The notes below the pieces were generated by a model. The model was not told the DNA's origin. It ran no database searches and saw nothing but the letters and a program-made list of their open reading frames with translations. The translations under genes were made by a program, and so were the position numbers. DNA of 64,000 bases from Magnaporthiopsis rhizophila (taxonomy: Eukaryota > Ascomycota > Sordariomycetes > Magnaporthales > Magnaporthaceae). This document shows positions 1-11,837 of this stretch, in pieces (position 1 is the first letter of the stretch; each line of letters begins with the position of its first letter). Location of the stretch: NCBI GenBank assembly GCA_003049465.1, contig PYSS01000037.1, positions 219,551 through 283,550 of the forward strand, given 5' to 3'.

Positions 1-1
1 G

Positions 2-2894
2 CTCTCCTTTTCTCCCAAAGCAACCGGCTCAAGCTCTAAACCAAAAGGTCCCGCAGAAGAACCTGCGGCCACGGACTTGGGCACTGCTGCTGCCGACGAT
101 GACGACAAGAAGAAAGAACCCCGCACTGGCTCTCTTTCTCCCAGGCCGGATTCGAAACAAGCTGCGACCAGCAGCAGCCGTACCGCAGTGAAACGCGAGG
201 AGGCTGATGATAGTGCGCTCGAGGAGGACCGGCCCCCGGCTAAAAAGGCTCGCCGCGGACGCAAGGTCGTGGACGAGGACGACGATGAGGACGAGGTGAA
301 GGAAGCTGCCTCAAAAGCCGGGCGTACCCGGAGAAAGTCACAGGACTCTGTCACCAAAGAGGACGAGGTAGAGACAGCTGCGGCGAAGAAGAAGGAGAAA
401 AAGGAGGAGAAGCAGGAAACGGCCGAGGATGTGCCATCCAAACCCAGCCGCTCCAAGGCAAAAGCCCGGACAGGAGCCACATCCCCAAAGTCGCCCAAAG
501 GCCGCAAGGCCGCTGCAGTGAAGGAGGAAGAAGAAAAAGAGGATGCGGCGTCTGAAAAGGAGGACTCGAGTGCAGAGTCTGCCTCGGAGGCCGAGAACAG
601 CGCGAGTGAAGACGAGAAGCCAGAGGTGAAGGCCAAGGTGCGCAAGTCAGTCCAGAAGGCACTGTCCAAGCCCGCGGCAAAGGACCCTTTCCCCGATTGG
701 AAGCCGGGTGAGCCGGTTCCCTATGCGGCCCTCTGCACAACATTTTCGCTCGTCGAGCTCACCACCAAGCGGCTCATAATAATGGAACACTGCTCGCTGT
801 TCCTGCGGCAGGTGCTGCGGCTGACCCCCGGCGACCTCCTACCAACCGTGCTGCTGATGATCAACAAGCTGGCCGCCGATTATGCGGGCATCGAGTTGGG
901 CATTGGCGAGTCGCTCATCATGAAGGCCATTGGCGAGTCTACAGGGCGCAGCCTGGCGGTGATCAAGCAAGACCAGAAGGAGATTGGCGATCTTGGTCTC
1001 GTCGCCGTCAAGTCTCGATCGACGCAGCCCACCATGTTCAAGCCGAAGCCGTTGACGGTCCGAGGCGTGCACACCGGTCTCGTCGGCATCGCCACGGTGT
1101 CGGGCAATGGTGCGCAGGGGCGCAAGGTCGATATGATCAAGAAGCTGCTGTCGTCGGCCGACGTCAACTCGACCGGCAAGGTTGACATCACCAAGGACAA
1201 GGGCGGCCCCAGCGAGGCCAAGTATCTGGTCAGGTTTTTGGAGGGTAAGCTGCGCCTGGGGCTGGCTGAGAAGACGGTCCTGGTCTCGCTCGCACAGGCA
1301 ATCATAGCCCACGAGGCGTCAAAAAATGGCACCGTACCTAGCACATCGGATATCGAAAAGGCCGAGGCGATGCTCAAGACCGTTTACAGGTACGTCCCCC
1401 ATGCCACTTCAGATCCTGACAACGGGACACACAAAAAGACCGCGTTTCTGACTGTTGTCCTGGATGTGCAGCGAGTTGCCCAGCTACGAAACTATCATCC
1501 CGGCAGTCCTGGAGCATGGTATCATGAATCTTAAGGAGAATTGCAAGCTCCGGCCAGGCATTCCTCTGAAGCCCATGTTGGCCAAGCCGACCAAAGCCAT
1601 CACCGAGGTGCTGGACCGGTTCGAAAACCAAACTTTTACTTGCGAGTACAAGTACGACGGCGAGCGGGCGCAGATCCACTACGTGGCCAAGGACGCCGAC
1701 GAGGAGCTTAGCCAGGCGCTGCCAGGAGCCAACAAGACGACTGGAGCGGGCGTGGCGGCCATCTTTTCGCGCAATTCTGAGGACCTGTCCAAAAAGTATC
1801 CGGATATCCTGTCCAAGCTGCACACATGGATCAAGGAGGATACCAAGAGCTTTGTGCTCGACTGCGAAACAGTGGCCTGGGACGTGGTGGAGAAGAAGGT
1901 ACTCCCCTTCCAGCAGCTCATGACGCGCAAAAAGAAGGATGTCAAGATCGAGGACGTCAAGGTCAAGGTCTGCGTCTTCGCTTTCGATCTGCTGTACCTC
2001 AACGGAGCTGCTGTGGTGGAAAGGTCGCTGCGTGAGCGGCGAGAGCTACTCGCGGCCTCGTTCGAGCCAGTCGAGGGCGAGTTCGCCTTGGCCACGCACA
2101 TGAACGGCCAAGAGCTTGACGAGATCCAGACCTTTTTGGACGAGAGCGTCAAGGCCTCGTGCGAAGGTCTGATGGTCAAGATGCTGGACGGAGCCGAGAG
2201 CGGGTACGAGCCCAGCAAGAGGAGTCGCAATTGGTTGAAGGTATGTTGTTTTTTTTGCTGCACGCCCGCCCATCTTCTTTTCTTGTCTATATCACAAGCT
2301 GCCTTCCGGTCCCCGTCGCGGGCACCCAACTAACCGCTGCGGTTTCTACATGTTTAGATCAAGAAGGATTATCTCTCGGGCATTGGCGACTCTCTCGACC
2401 TGGTGGTGCTGGGTGCGTACTACGGCAAGGGAAAACGCACGTCGGTGTACGGAGCGTTTCTGCTGGCGTGCTACAACCCGTCGAGCGACACATACGAGAC
2501 GATATGCAACATCGGCACTGGATTCTCGGAAGCGGTGCTGGAGGAGCTGCACTCGCAACTTAAAGATACGGTCATCGACCGGCCCAAGCCCTTTTATTCG
2601 CACAGCTCGGGCGGGCAGCACCAGCCAGACGTCTGGTTCGAGCCAAAGCTGGTGTGGGAGGTCAAGACGGCGGATCTCACGCTCAGTCCAAGGTACAAGG
2701 CCGGGTGCGGTGAAGGGGTCGACCCGGCAGGGACCAAGGGCATCAGCCTGCGGTTCCCGCGCTTCATCAAGCTCCGCGACGACAAGAAGCCGGACCAGGC
2801 CACGTCGAGCCGGCAGGTGGCCGAGATGTACCGCAAGCAGGAGAGCGTGTCCAAGAGCAAGGGGCCGGCTGTTGACGACGATTTCGAGTATTGA
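2..2894 (+). CDS. cdc9: DNA ligase I (ATP-dependent), 5'-truncated by window edge
   Basis: This enzyme seals nicks, joining Okazaki fragments and finishing excision repair in the nucleus. Exons are 2-1389, 1472-2240 and 2358-2894, giving 897 residues in the window. The frame is still open at the left edge, so the start and any N-terminal PCNA-binding box lie outside. Residues 1-225 are a Lys/Glu/Ser-rich disordered leader. A DNA-binding domain follows at about 235-430. The nucleotidyltransferase core carries KYDGER with the adenylated Lys at 1650-1652, then the EGLMVK motif and WLKIKKDYL. A C-terminal OB fold ends in DDDFEY. Both introns have GT-AG ends and the first has a CTGAC branch site. 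Splicing restores the conserved ELPSYETIIP and WLKIKKDYL stretches, which confirms the phases. The family match is unambiguous; only the missing 5' end is uncertain. Confidence 0.95.
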
Positions 2895-3301
2895 TGATCA
2901 TGATCGCAATGATGGAGATGATGTGAACGGACGCGTCAAGGCATTTTATCATGAATCTTGATCTGAGAATAGAAGGGGAAAAAAAAAAAGAAAAAAATAA
3001 TTACTATCATCGAATCGTAATGGTGTTTTGTATGGGTGTGTAGATGTAGGTGTAAGAGGCTCTTGTCATGTGGCGATGAAAAAAAAAAAATGGTAACATG
3101 ATCTTCGTCAATGGTCATGGCTCATATAGCTTCGTGCGACATTTATATCTCGCTCTCTTCTTGGGGACAGCAACTCTTTTCGCTTGCTTTCATTCTTTTT
3201 CTTTTTTTTTCTTCTTCTTTTTCTTTTTTTTTCTTCTTCTTTTTCTTTTTTTTCTTCTTCTTTTTCTTTTTCTTTTCTTTTTTCCTCTTGCCCTCCCTCT
3301 T
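2895..3301. other. convergent 3' region with pyrimidine tract
   Basis: This gap separates the ends of the ligase (+) and the CorA-like gene (-) and holds no gene. From about 3192 to 3294 the plus strand is almost pure pyrimidine, built from blocks of T runs and TTC steps with a loose period near 22 nt. It lies in the 3' untranslated region of the minus-strand gene, where it would be transcribed as a purine tract. Chance low-complexity ORFs (poly-Phe or poly-Lys/Glu) here were ignored. Confidence 0.7.
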
Positions 3302-5090
3302 TCAGTCCTTTTCCTTGACCTTGACAGCACCACCATCCTTTGGATCCTGCCCGAGCCCGCCCGCCTTTGCAACAGGGCCGAAGGTGCGGACCTTGCTCAG
3401 GGTGCGCTGGCGCATGGCGGCCATGATCTGCAGCTCCATCTTTTCGATGCCGATCTCGAGGTCGGCGTCCTCCTCGGCGTAGTGGCGCTCGCGGCGGCGG
3501 TCCCAGACGAGCCAGGAGACGACGATGGCGAGGGTCAGCGGCACGGTCAGGGCAAAGTAGATCCAAAGCGACGCGGCCACGACGGGCTGGCCGTCCTGGG
3601 CCTTGAAGTCGAAGAACCCCATGCTGAAGACGGAGGCGAGGAAGGTGGCGGGCAGGAAGATGGCGCCCAGCAGCGACAGCGTCTTCATGCTGTTGCTGTC
3701 GCGCTTGGAGGCGTGCGCCAGACGGCGCTGCTGGCTCGCGATCTCGAGGCTGAGGCGCGACTCCTTTTGCGCCAGCGTGTTGTAGAGCGCGGCGCGCTGG
3801 ATGCCCAGGCGCTCGAGAGTCGTGTGCGCGTAGTTTTCGATCCCGCGCAGCTTGGAGCGGTAAAAGTCGAGGCGCGCCATCATGCCGCGGTGGGCGCGGT
3901 CCAGCTCCCCCAGGGGGCCACCGCCGCGCTCACGCGGCACCAAGGGGAGGCGGGACCGGAACAGGGTCAGGGCCTCCTCGAAGGCGCGCACGATCTCGAG
4001 GTAGGCCCGGGGCCGCTTCCAGAGCACCTGCGAGTGGCACTCGACCAGGTCGCGGTTGAGCTGGTCAAGGTCGAGGTCGAGGTTGCGCACGTAGCTCTCC
4101 TTCTCGTGGATCTCCTCGCGCATGCTGACGGCGTGCTCGAGGCGGCGCAGCCAGTCGCGGGCGTCGCGCTGCTTCATGTCACCCTTGGGGCTCAGGTCGT
4201 GGCTCAGGATAACGATGGGGAGAAGCAGCGGGTGGCCGACCTGGCCGGCGCAGGCGCGCACGTGGCGGACGGCCTCGACCAGGTCCGACGACTCGGTGCC
4301 CTTTGCGTAGCCCGACGTGATGCCGGTGCGGAACGAGTGCGACAGCATCAGCTCCCAGCCGCGCGTGCGGCCCTTTTTGCGCACGTCCGACTTGCGGAAG
4401 ATGACGTGCAGGTGCGGGTCGGCGTCGTCCTCGTGGTCCATGGCGCACCAGAAGAAGGGTCCGACCACGGCGGTGCCCTCGATGGCCCGGGGCGGTAGCC
4501 GCATGCCCCGCACCATGGTCTCATACTCCTCCGCCGTGAAGGAGATGACGCCGGGCGCGAACGTTTCGGGGTCCTGCGCCTTTTGTTGCAGCCTGTGGAG
4601 TATCATCAGCCCCGTCGGCTCTTAACTCTTGGCTCTTAGGGTTCCTGGACAAGGCGCCCCTCAAAAAAAGAAAAAGGAAAAACAAGCACTTACACTAGGC
4701 GCAGGCCGTGGAGAAGCTTGGCTCCTTTCTTGGGACTTGGCGGCTCAAACACTCCCTGAACGGCGGGTTCAAAGTTTTTGTCAGCACGCACGTCTTTCTT
4801 CCACTCCCTGGATATCAAAATGAACCAACCCTGCGGTGAATAAAGTTTTCAAACTCGGACATGGGCAGCGGATGCTCCTCGTTGGTGTTCATTGTCGGAT
4901 CCTGGAGATGCAGAGAACACACGCATTAGCATCAGTACTACAGAAAAACGGCTGCCTAAGCAAGAGCTCCGCGGACGTGGACGGCGGGGGCAGGGCGGCG
5001 AACCGAGTAGTTTAATATCTCGAGGTAGCTCGTCGCCTCGGTCACATTACTGCAGTCCTGCACGATTTTCTGGAATATGTAGTCGTCCAT
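3302..5090 (-). CDS. CorA-like Mg2+ transporter family membrane protein
   Basis: The large last exon (3302-4592) encodes a long soluble region followed by two close membrane segments near the C-terminus (about residues 375-400 and 410-440 of 503). This is the CorA/Alr/Mrs2 layout. The usual GMN selectivity motif at the end of the first membrane helix is not visible; the sequence there reads FSMGFFDF, as in many fungal CorA-like proteins of unproven transport activity. Phase-compatible upstream exons are 4694-4755, 4830-4901 and 5004-5090, starting MDDYIFQK. The 4593-4693 intron has a GTAAGT donor and CTGAT branch site. The middle is less certain. The 4756-4829 intron also reads as plausible protein (WKKDVRADKNFEP), so a 53-nt intron joining LPM to EWKK is an alternative. 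The family call is solid; exons 2-3 are tentative. Confidence 0.8.
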
Positions 5091-5570
5091 GGCTTCTGGA
5101 TGGTGCAATGGCGGCACCGGCGCGTCAAGAGGTAGGTAGGTAGCTCGCGTGGGCGGAGACGAACGTTGGCGGAGCGAGCGGAACGGTTGAGTGAGAGGTG
5201 CTCAACTGCTGCTGCTGTCAGCTCGACGTATTATTTTTTTTTTTTTTTTATCACAGTGACGAGCAGGGTTTGTAAGCAAGTGAGAGCAGCAGAGTGAGCA
5301 GAAAAGGAATTTTGAGAATAATAGTCAGTAAACATGCAAGGTCGAGAGGAAGAAAAAAAAAATCTATGATGAGAGGATGGATGAGAGACAAGGAGGTTCA
5401 AGATCGGGATTAGCGCAAGTCCATGTGATTGAGAGGGCCGGAAGCATGGAGCACTGACTGTACTGCACCAGTTTCTAAGAAATAAAAGTGAGGAAAAGAA
5501 TGAAAGAAAGAAAAAGAGCCCTCGGTTCCGCGGGGAAAGCTCGACAAAAGGCCGACCGATCGACCGACGG

Positions 5571-5605
5571 GGCTTGCAGGGCTTGCAGGGCTTGCAGGGC
5601 TTGCT
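5571..5605. repeat. 9-bp tandem repeat, four copies
   Basis: The unit GGCTTGCAG is repeated head to tail nearly four times in non-coding DNA. It is a short minisatellite with no evident function. Confidence 0.85.
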
Positions 5606-5705
5606 TCTACATACCGATGCCAGTCCATCAAAGGCTTACCGCCTCTGGCGAGCATCGCATGCAGACAGGTAGGCTCGCGTTGGTGACCTGCATGTCGGAG
5701 CACAC

Positions 5706-5731
5706 AACACACACACACACACACACACACA
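5706..5731. repeat. (AC)n dinucleotide microsatellite
   Basis: Thirteen uninterrupted AC units follow a short CACACA lead-in. The tract is non-coding and likely polymorphic between isolates. Confidence 0.9.
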
Positions 5732-6486
5732 AAAGACAAGGCCCGGCTGCCTCCCTCCCCACTCCGGCCGGCAGGCCCCGCCCTCTCTGCTTGTTCGGCC
5801 TCTTTGGCGGTGGGCGGCGTGGGCGGCTGGCTGGGACAGGAAGCAGAGACAGGGGGCCCACAAGAGGTCCAGGCTCCTCGTCTTGGCTTAAAAGGGATTA
5901 GCGCCGTCAGCGTGGGAGCGGGGATCGACGACCGAACCCCAGCATCTCCGTCCATCCATGGGCTGGCGAAACCCCAACCTCGTGCCATATTCGACCATAC
6001 ATACAGTACCATGGTTTGCTGGCGTGGCCCACATGCGGGATCGATGATGCATGGCCAATTTTCTGGTACGCCCATTCTGGCTGCAAAGGTGGTTGCCTGG
6101 CTTTGAGCGCGTTCTTGCATCCCAAAGGCAGCGAGCAAAACATGTCAGTTGGAGGGCCAAGTAGGTGTTCATAAAAGAAATACAATCAGAATATTCAATA
6201 ACGGCTGCTAGGTTACTCTTCTATGCATGTTATCCAAGGTATAACACCGAGTCCGCCCCCCCTACCAAATAAAGAGACCACTAGTTTTTCCTTTCGTTTT
6301 TCCCTCCCACCCAAGCCGTCCCAGAACCAAGCCGCCCGTCCGCCCCGTTCATCAAACTCCAAGAGACATGAGCAGTGAGAGGGATTCAGATGGACCATGA
6401 TGCCACACGCCCCGCCTGCTTCTTTCCAAAGTTGCCTGCCTCCAAGATCAAAACTGGCACCGCTAGTGTCGCCAGCGCGTGCAGAA

Positions 6487-8228
6487 TTAAAAGTCGGAAA
6501 ACAAGTGGCCGTGTCTATGTGGATACAGCAGCCGCCCAGTCAGCCAAACCAATCGAGCACAAAGCAGGGCGGGGCATAGAACAAAAGGTTGGCTTACTCG
6601 TCCGCGCCCGTCTGGCCATATCGTTCCGTCTCCTCCGGATACCTGTCAAACTGGCTGGCGTCACCGGCTCCGGCCTTGACAGGCGGCGTGTACGGCGCGT
6701 CAATGTCCTTGCGCGCCAGTCGGTCCCACGTAACCTCGAGGAACCAGGGGTGGTTCTTGACGTCTTGCGAGCCGCCAAACAAATTGCCCAGACGCTTGGT
6801 CAGATCTGCCGTGATCAGTCGCTGGAGGAGATCCTTTGCATCTGGGTTGATGTATGCCGGATACTTGACCTTCCCCTCTGCAAGCCACCACACACACATA
6901 TCGCGTCAGTAACAGTAACCGACATCTCGTAATCGTCTTCCACTTGAGAGGAGTCCATTGGGCACGTACGGATAATGTTTTCGTAGATCTTCATGGGCGA
7001 GCCGCTGTCCCAGAAGGGCGTGTAGCCGCAAAGCATCTCGTAGATCAAGATGCCCAGCGACCACCAGTCGACAGACTTGTTGTAGCCCTTGTTGGACACC
7101 ACCTCGGGCGCCAGGTAGTCGGGCGTCCCGCAGAGCGTCCACGTCTTGTCCGGCACGCGCTTGGCAAAGCCAAAGTCGGTGATCTTGAGGTGGCCATGAC
7201 GGTCCAGGAGGAGGTTTTCCGGCTTCAGATCTCGGTATATGATGTTCTTGGCGTGTAGGTACTCAAGCGCCAACGTCACTTCGGCCGCGTAGAACTTGGC
7301 CACTGGGTTCGGGAAGCGCTGCGGGCGGGGTGACGATTAGCTTGACTGCACCTTGGGTGTCCCAAAAATACCACCGCCACCAATGCCGCCACTAGCATGA
7401 GAGTAGTCGAGGGGAAAGGCCAGGGCCAGACTGGTCCTAGCGCCCACCCCCTTTTCCGAGGCCCGAAGTTTCCAAGCGCATCGACGGACAGGACACTTAC
7501 GCCAGACTTCCTCAGTAGCGAAAAGAGCTCGCCGCCCTCAACAAAGTCCATGACCATGTATAGATTCTTGCAATCTTGAAAGGTACCCCACAGCGTGATC
7601 AAGAATGGGTTCTTGACCTCGCCGAGCATCTTCCTCTCGTCATTGGTGTGCTCGACTTGCTTCATCTTGACCACCTGGGCTTTCTTCAAGACCTTGACGG
7701 CATAGAACCTCTGGTTGTGTCTCGACTGGACGAGGTGGACTCGGCCGAAACTACCGGTGCCGAGAGTCCTCAGTATCTCGAAGTCGGCCAGCGAGTACTT
7801 GCCCTTGGTCACGCGGACCTGCTGCTCCTGCGCTGGAATTTGTTGTTGTTGCTGCTGCGGCTGCTGTTGCTCCTGTTGAGCCTGGGCCTGTGGCTGGGCC
7901 TGAGGCTGCGCGGCTGTTTGCTGCGACATGGTGGGTTGGGCCTGGTGAGCCTGCTGGTGTTGTTGTTGTTGCGATAGGCCTTGGGCGGGGTTCCCGTGCG
8001 AGGGCGGTAAGGGGAATCGGGATTGTATCTGATTCTGATAGCCGACCGAGAGGTCGTCATGCTGTTGAGGGGGGTTTATCAGGTTGGAGATGCTCGGTAG
8101 GTTCTGCGGTTCTAGAGTGCCAGGAGAAGGCGTGTGCGCCGGCGGCGTGTGGTAGACGGGTTGTGGTGCTGTTGCTGGGTTCATGGTCGAGTGCTGGGCC
8201 TGGGACCCGGGGTGGTGGTGCGCTTGCC

Positions 8229-8260
<32 letters not shown>

Positions 8261-8460
8261 GCCTGTGCTTGTGCTTGCGGCAGCAGCTGCTGTCCGGACG
8301 CAGCGGGGGCCGCAGCAGCAGGAGAGCCTGCCGAGGCCAGGGCCTGGTCGAAGCTTTGCGCGGCCGTGGGCGTGACGGGGCTCGTCGGCTGGCTGGTGGA
8401 ACCACGATCGGGGTTGCCCTCCCTTGTCCGCTTCTTCTTGAGAAAGCCTAGCGAAGGCAT
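6487..8460 (-). CDS. cpkA: cAMP-dependent protein kinase catalytic subunit
   Basis: This is the Ser/Thr kinase released from its regulatory subunit by cAMP. Exons are 7501-8460, 6970-7318, 6598-6877 and 6487-6514, giving 538 residues. The N-terminal 220 residues are low-complexity, with Gln-rich blocks encoded by CAG runs, and open with MPSLGFLKKKR. The kinase domain begins near residue 229 with the glycine loop GTGSFGRVH. It has YRDLKPEN (catalytic Asp350), DFG (Asp368), the TWTLCGTPDYLAPE activation loop, and an AGC-kinase tail. Splicing restores ENIIQGKVKYP. A final 28-nt exon supplies HGHLFSDF, giving the C-terminal hydrophobic F-x-x-F motif expected of PKA; without that exon the protein would stop short at GADE. 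Every intron preserves phase. The gene has about 2 kb of upstream non-coding DNA, suggesting a complex promoter or long leader. The paralogue number in this genome cannot be judged here. Confidence 0.95.
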
Positions 8461-10545
8461 CCAGAAACCGGAGCGTGGCTGCCTCGACGCGCGCGCACAC
8501 CTGTTGGCACCTACCCTACCAGATCCGACTGGGTGCCCACCGATGTAGCAGGCGTAGGGGTGGTGACAAGGTGAAGGAAGGCGGTCGGCTGAGAGTGGTT
8601 ACTCGCAGGAGGGGGTCTGAGCAGCAAGCAGGAATGAAGGGATGGGACCGGGGAGTCGACAGCGATGTCGCATAAACAAACGAACCGCAACAGGATCCAG
8701 CAGTGATGGGGCCGGGCGGGAGGGGTCTGGGCGCCCCAATTGATGTGCGAACAAAGGCCGAGGCAGGCGGGCTGTCCTCTCCGGGGAGGTCCTCTGCGGC
8801 GCAGTGGTGGCAGATTAATGGTATGAGGAGGTAGGCAAGTACAGTACACACTGCCCACTACCACCTACACACACAGACACACAACCTTTCACAACACGTA
8901 TAGGGGTTGGTTCCAATGGACGAATGGAGGGTTGGCTGCTCCTGCCACCCTGCGTCGTGGGTGTGCGGGGCCTGGAGGCTGGGCTGCGGGCGCTGCTGGG
9001 TCAATCAAAATGGTCGTGCGGTCAGAAAGACGGGGGGTCCAGATTTTTGGAGATTTTTCTTCTTGGGGGCAGCAAGCAGCAGCCCGACTGGAATGGAATT
9101 GAAACGGCCGTGCAAGCCCAAGCCTCGCGTCACCGGGCAGGCACGCCCTCAAGTCAAAATACCCAAATACCCAAATACCAACCAACCGTGCCGCCAAAGG
9201 GCATCCCTTCTTGTTGCTCCCGCCCTCCCTTTCCTATTTTTTTTCTTCTTCTCTCTACTCTTGTCTCTCCTCGGTGAGACCCACCGGAAAGGACACCTCG
9301 GCCAGGTGTCGGGATGCACAAACGCGACGCCACCAGCGTTAGGATTCGAGGCAGTTAACCTCCGATGGTTGGCCCAATCGAGTCAGACGAGTGTCCCGGG
9401 TATTCTCGCCTAAGAAGTCGCGCTTACAAGTCTGCTCCTTGCAAGCTTGCAGGCCGCGCACGTCGAATCGAGGTGGATGGCGGGTCCAGGTCAGCTAGTC
9501 CAGGGTGACTGACGGTCAGAAAAGCAAAGAAGACAGATATTTCGGCTGGGCTGGGGGCACCTATATCGGAGAAGCGTACCTTTTAAGTCAAGGGATGGGT
9601 ATATCAATGATATAAGTACCTGCCTACCTACCTACCACCTACCTATCTCGGTGAGTAGGTCGGCAGACCAAGACCAACCTCGCACCAGCAAGGCGACGAC
9701 GGAGCAACGTGCCACGGGTAGGTTACCTACGCAAGGGCCACCAGTTTCGAGGCTCGTCAGGTCTTGGCTCGACAGAAAGTGCGACGTGCCTCGCTCGTGC
9801 TCCCTGAATTGTCAGCTTCGTCGTAAAAGCCGACCTCCAACCAGCGGCCCGTCTCAGCCGCCCAGGCTGCTCCTTTGCTAGCTTCTTGAACTATGTGTTT
9901 CGTGTGTATCGTTTCCTTCCTTGCGGTAGTGTGATGTGATGCTGGCTGGAGGAGCCATTAATCAGTCTTGCTCCCTCTGCCGACATCAAGGCTGCGACAC
10001 AAACCCGTCTACATACGACTTGGTCGTGCCACGCGACTCATACCACATCCCCGTGTGCTCTGTCGGCTTCGTTCCAGGTGTCAAGTTGTTTCTTCGCCGT
10101 GCCGGGGTAACCCATTGTTGTTTCGCCACACCTTAACTCGTTCAAGGCGCAGTCGCTCCCGCGGTCTTGGTGCCAGCTATAGAGTTTAGGACTAACACCC
10201 CGTATTGATGGCCTGGCCCACACATTACGTACACGCCCCCCATTTACGAAGTACCTATATCCATTGCCAGATACAACCAAACACATACCTATACAAAAAG
10301 AAAAGAGAACGAGCGCATCCAAACCACCGCCCACGTCGGGGATATTTATTTATACACACTCTGACGATCGTTATCTCGTTACGCCCGGACAAAGGTCCTC
10401 CCAACTGGCAAGGAATTTTTAACCCGGACCTAACCCATGTCCGCCACGCAGACATGCCGCCCGCGCTGCACCTTATATAACTTGTTGATGCGCCCACTGC
10501 CGCCTGCTTTCTTCGAACCCGCCTCGCCAAGAGTCTCGATGCGGC
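8461..10545. other. long upstream region of the PKA gene
   Basis: About 2 kb separates the PKA start from the lectin stop, and both genes run leftward. No conserved coding segment was found. It includes a CCTACC-type tetranucleotide cluster at 9617-9646 and CT-rich stretches near 9230-9275. It probably holds the PKA promoter and a long 5' leader, possibly spliced. Confidence 0.55.
9617..9646. repeat. CCTA tetranucleotide cluster
   Basis: TGCCTACCTACCTACC followed by ACCTACCTAT forms an imperfect CCTA array in the PKA upstream region. The same motif recurs near other gene starts in the window. Confidence 0.7.
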
Positions 10546-11837
10546 TCAGAATCGATGCGACCGCTTGTTCGTCCTCCAGGCCGTGAAGCCGGCATAGGCG
10601 CCTCCAATAACGAGGATGAAGAGGAAGATCTTGATGAAGAACCATGACCAGCTGCCACCCTCCTCCTCCACCGTCTTGAGCTTCTCCTTGGCTTTGCCCT
10701 TCTTGCCTGCCGCCTTCTTGGCACCGCTGCCGGGCGTGTTCTTGCCCTTCTTGCTCTGCTCTGTGTACAGGTTCTTGGCGCTGATGGAGATGATGTCGTG
10801 GTTGTCGCTCAGCTCGCCCGTCTCGGCCGTGAAGCCCAGGTAGGCCACCTGCGGGATCGCGGGCGGCTCCTTGGTCTCGAAGCACACGGTCCACTCGCCC
10901 TCGGACTTGTAGTGCAGCTCCAGCTTGAGGGACTTGTCCTGGAAGTACGTCAGGCGGAGCTTGGTCGGCACGCTCGCGTGGCGGATCCCGCGCGCCGAGC
11001 AGCCCGCGAACTCGGTCGACTTGCCGTCCGTGTCCTTGTCGTACGTCTTTTGCCCATCGCCGATCATGGCCATGACGTAGGGGAACACCACGCCCGGCCG
11101 GTTGTTCTTGTACGTGTCGAAGAAGATGCCGAGCCCGTCGAACTTGTCCACGCTGCCGAACACGGGGCCCTGCTCCGTGCGCTGCTTGGTGACCCACATG
11201 GCGAAGCCGTCGCCGTACAGCTGGTGCTTGCCGTGGATCTTGAACTCCACCTCCACCTCCCAGTTCGTCGCCGTCAGCGGCACCCGTGACCACAGGTAGC
11301 CCGTTTGCGACGGCCGGTCCGAGGTTAGTCTAATGTATCTACGCGGCAGCAATTAATGTCAGCCCACCTGCCCCGCCCCGTTAAGAAGTAGCGCATTCTT
11401 TTTTTGATTTTTCCCCCCTTCAGGGGGTTCGATCGGTCCGTCGTCAGGTCGTAACGTACTGGTCCGTCCGGATGATGGCATCTCCTCCAAAATCATACCA
11501 CCGACTTTGCATGTCGGAATCGAGATATGGCTGCGTAGGAGGACGGCTAAATGTCAGCTGGCCGTATGGCGCCATGTCGAGCTAGTCCTGTGGTGGGCTG
11601 GACAATTCCTACCTGGTTGAGAGTATGTGTCCTCAGCTGTGGGCAGGCGAGTCGAGTTTGCGCTTCGAGTTAGCCATGGGCGCCTCCCCGACGTGATGAT
11701 TTGCATGGCGACTAGGACCGTGTGTGTGGATGTCGACGAACCCCTATGCTCTTGACCTGGCCCTCATCGTCAACGGACACGGCCGCCAGCGACGTTGTCG
11801 CCAGGCACAAGGCCGACAGATAGCGAGTAAACCACAT
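10546..11837 (-). CDS. L-type lectin, VIP36/Emp47-like cargo receptor
   Basis: This type I membrane lectin is expected to carry glycoproteins between ER and Golgi. Exons are 11742-11837, 11613-11636, 11460-11530 and 10546-11338, giving 327 residues. Exon 1 gives a signal peptide (MWFTRYLSALCLATTS). A 24-nt microexon encodes LRTHTLNQ. Exon 3 gives PYLDSDMQSRWYDFGGD. The last exon completes the leguminous-lectin-like domain, with GDGFAMWV, DGLGIFFDTYKNN and FTAETGELSDNHDI. A Lys-rich stalk, a single membrane span (FFIKIFLFILVIGGAYAGF) and a short basic cytosolic tail ending KRSHRF follow. Introns carry GCTAAC and CTGAC branch sites and all phases agree. An ORF starting only at 11352 would lack the signal peptide, so the split model is preferred. 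Whether it is closer to VIP36 or Emp46/47 cannot be decided here. Confidence 0.9.

Larger units (their letters stand above)
5091..6486. other. intergenic region, CorA-like promoter and PKA 3' side
   Basis: No gene is supported here. The stretch holds a GGTAGGTAGGTAG motif at 5130-5142, about 40 bp upstream of the CorA-like start, a T run near 5227-5248, a four-copy 9-bp repeat and a CA microsatellite. ORFs on both strands are short, overlap each other and lack recognisable domains. Confidence 0.6.

Noticed and set aside
2940..2960. Shared word TATCATGAATCTT also present near 1519
   Set aside because: A single 13-bp match between coding and 3' sequence with no flanking similarity; probably chance.
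3098..4498. 466-codon plus-strand ORF
   Set aside because: It lies opposite the CorA-like exon and is rich in Leu/Val/Ala/Gly with a poly-Phe start from the pyrimidine tract; it is a shadow of GC-rich coding DNA.
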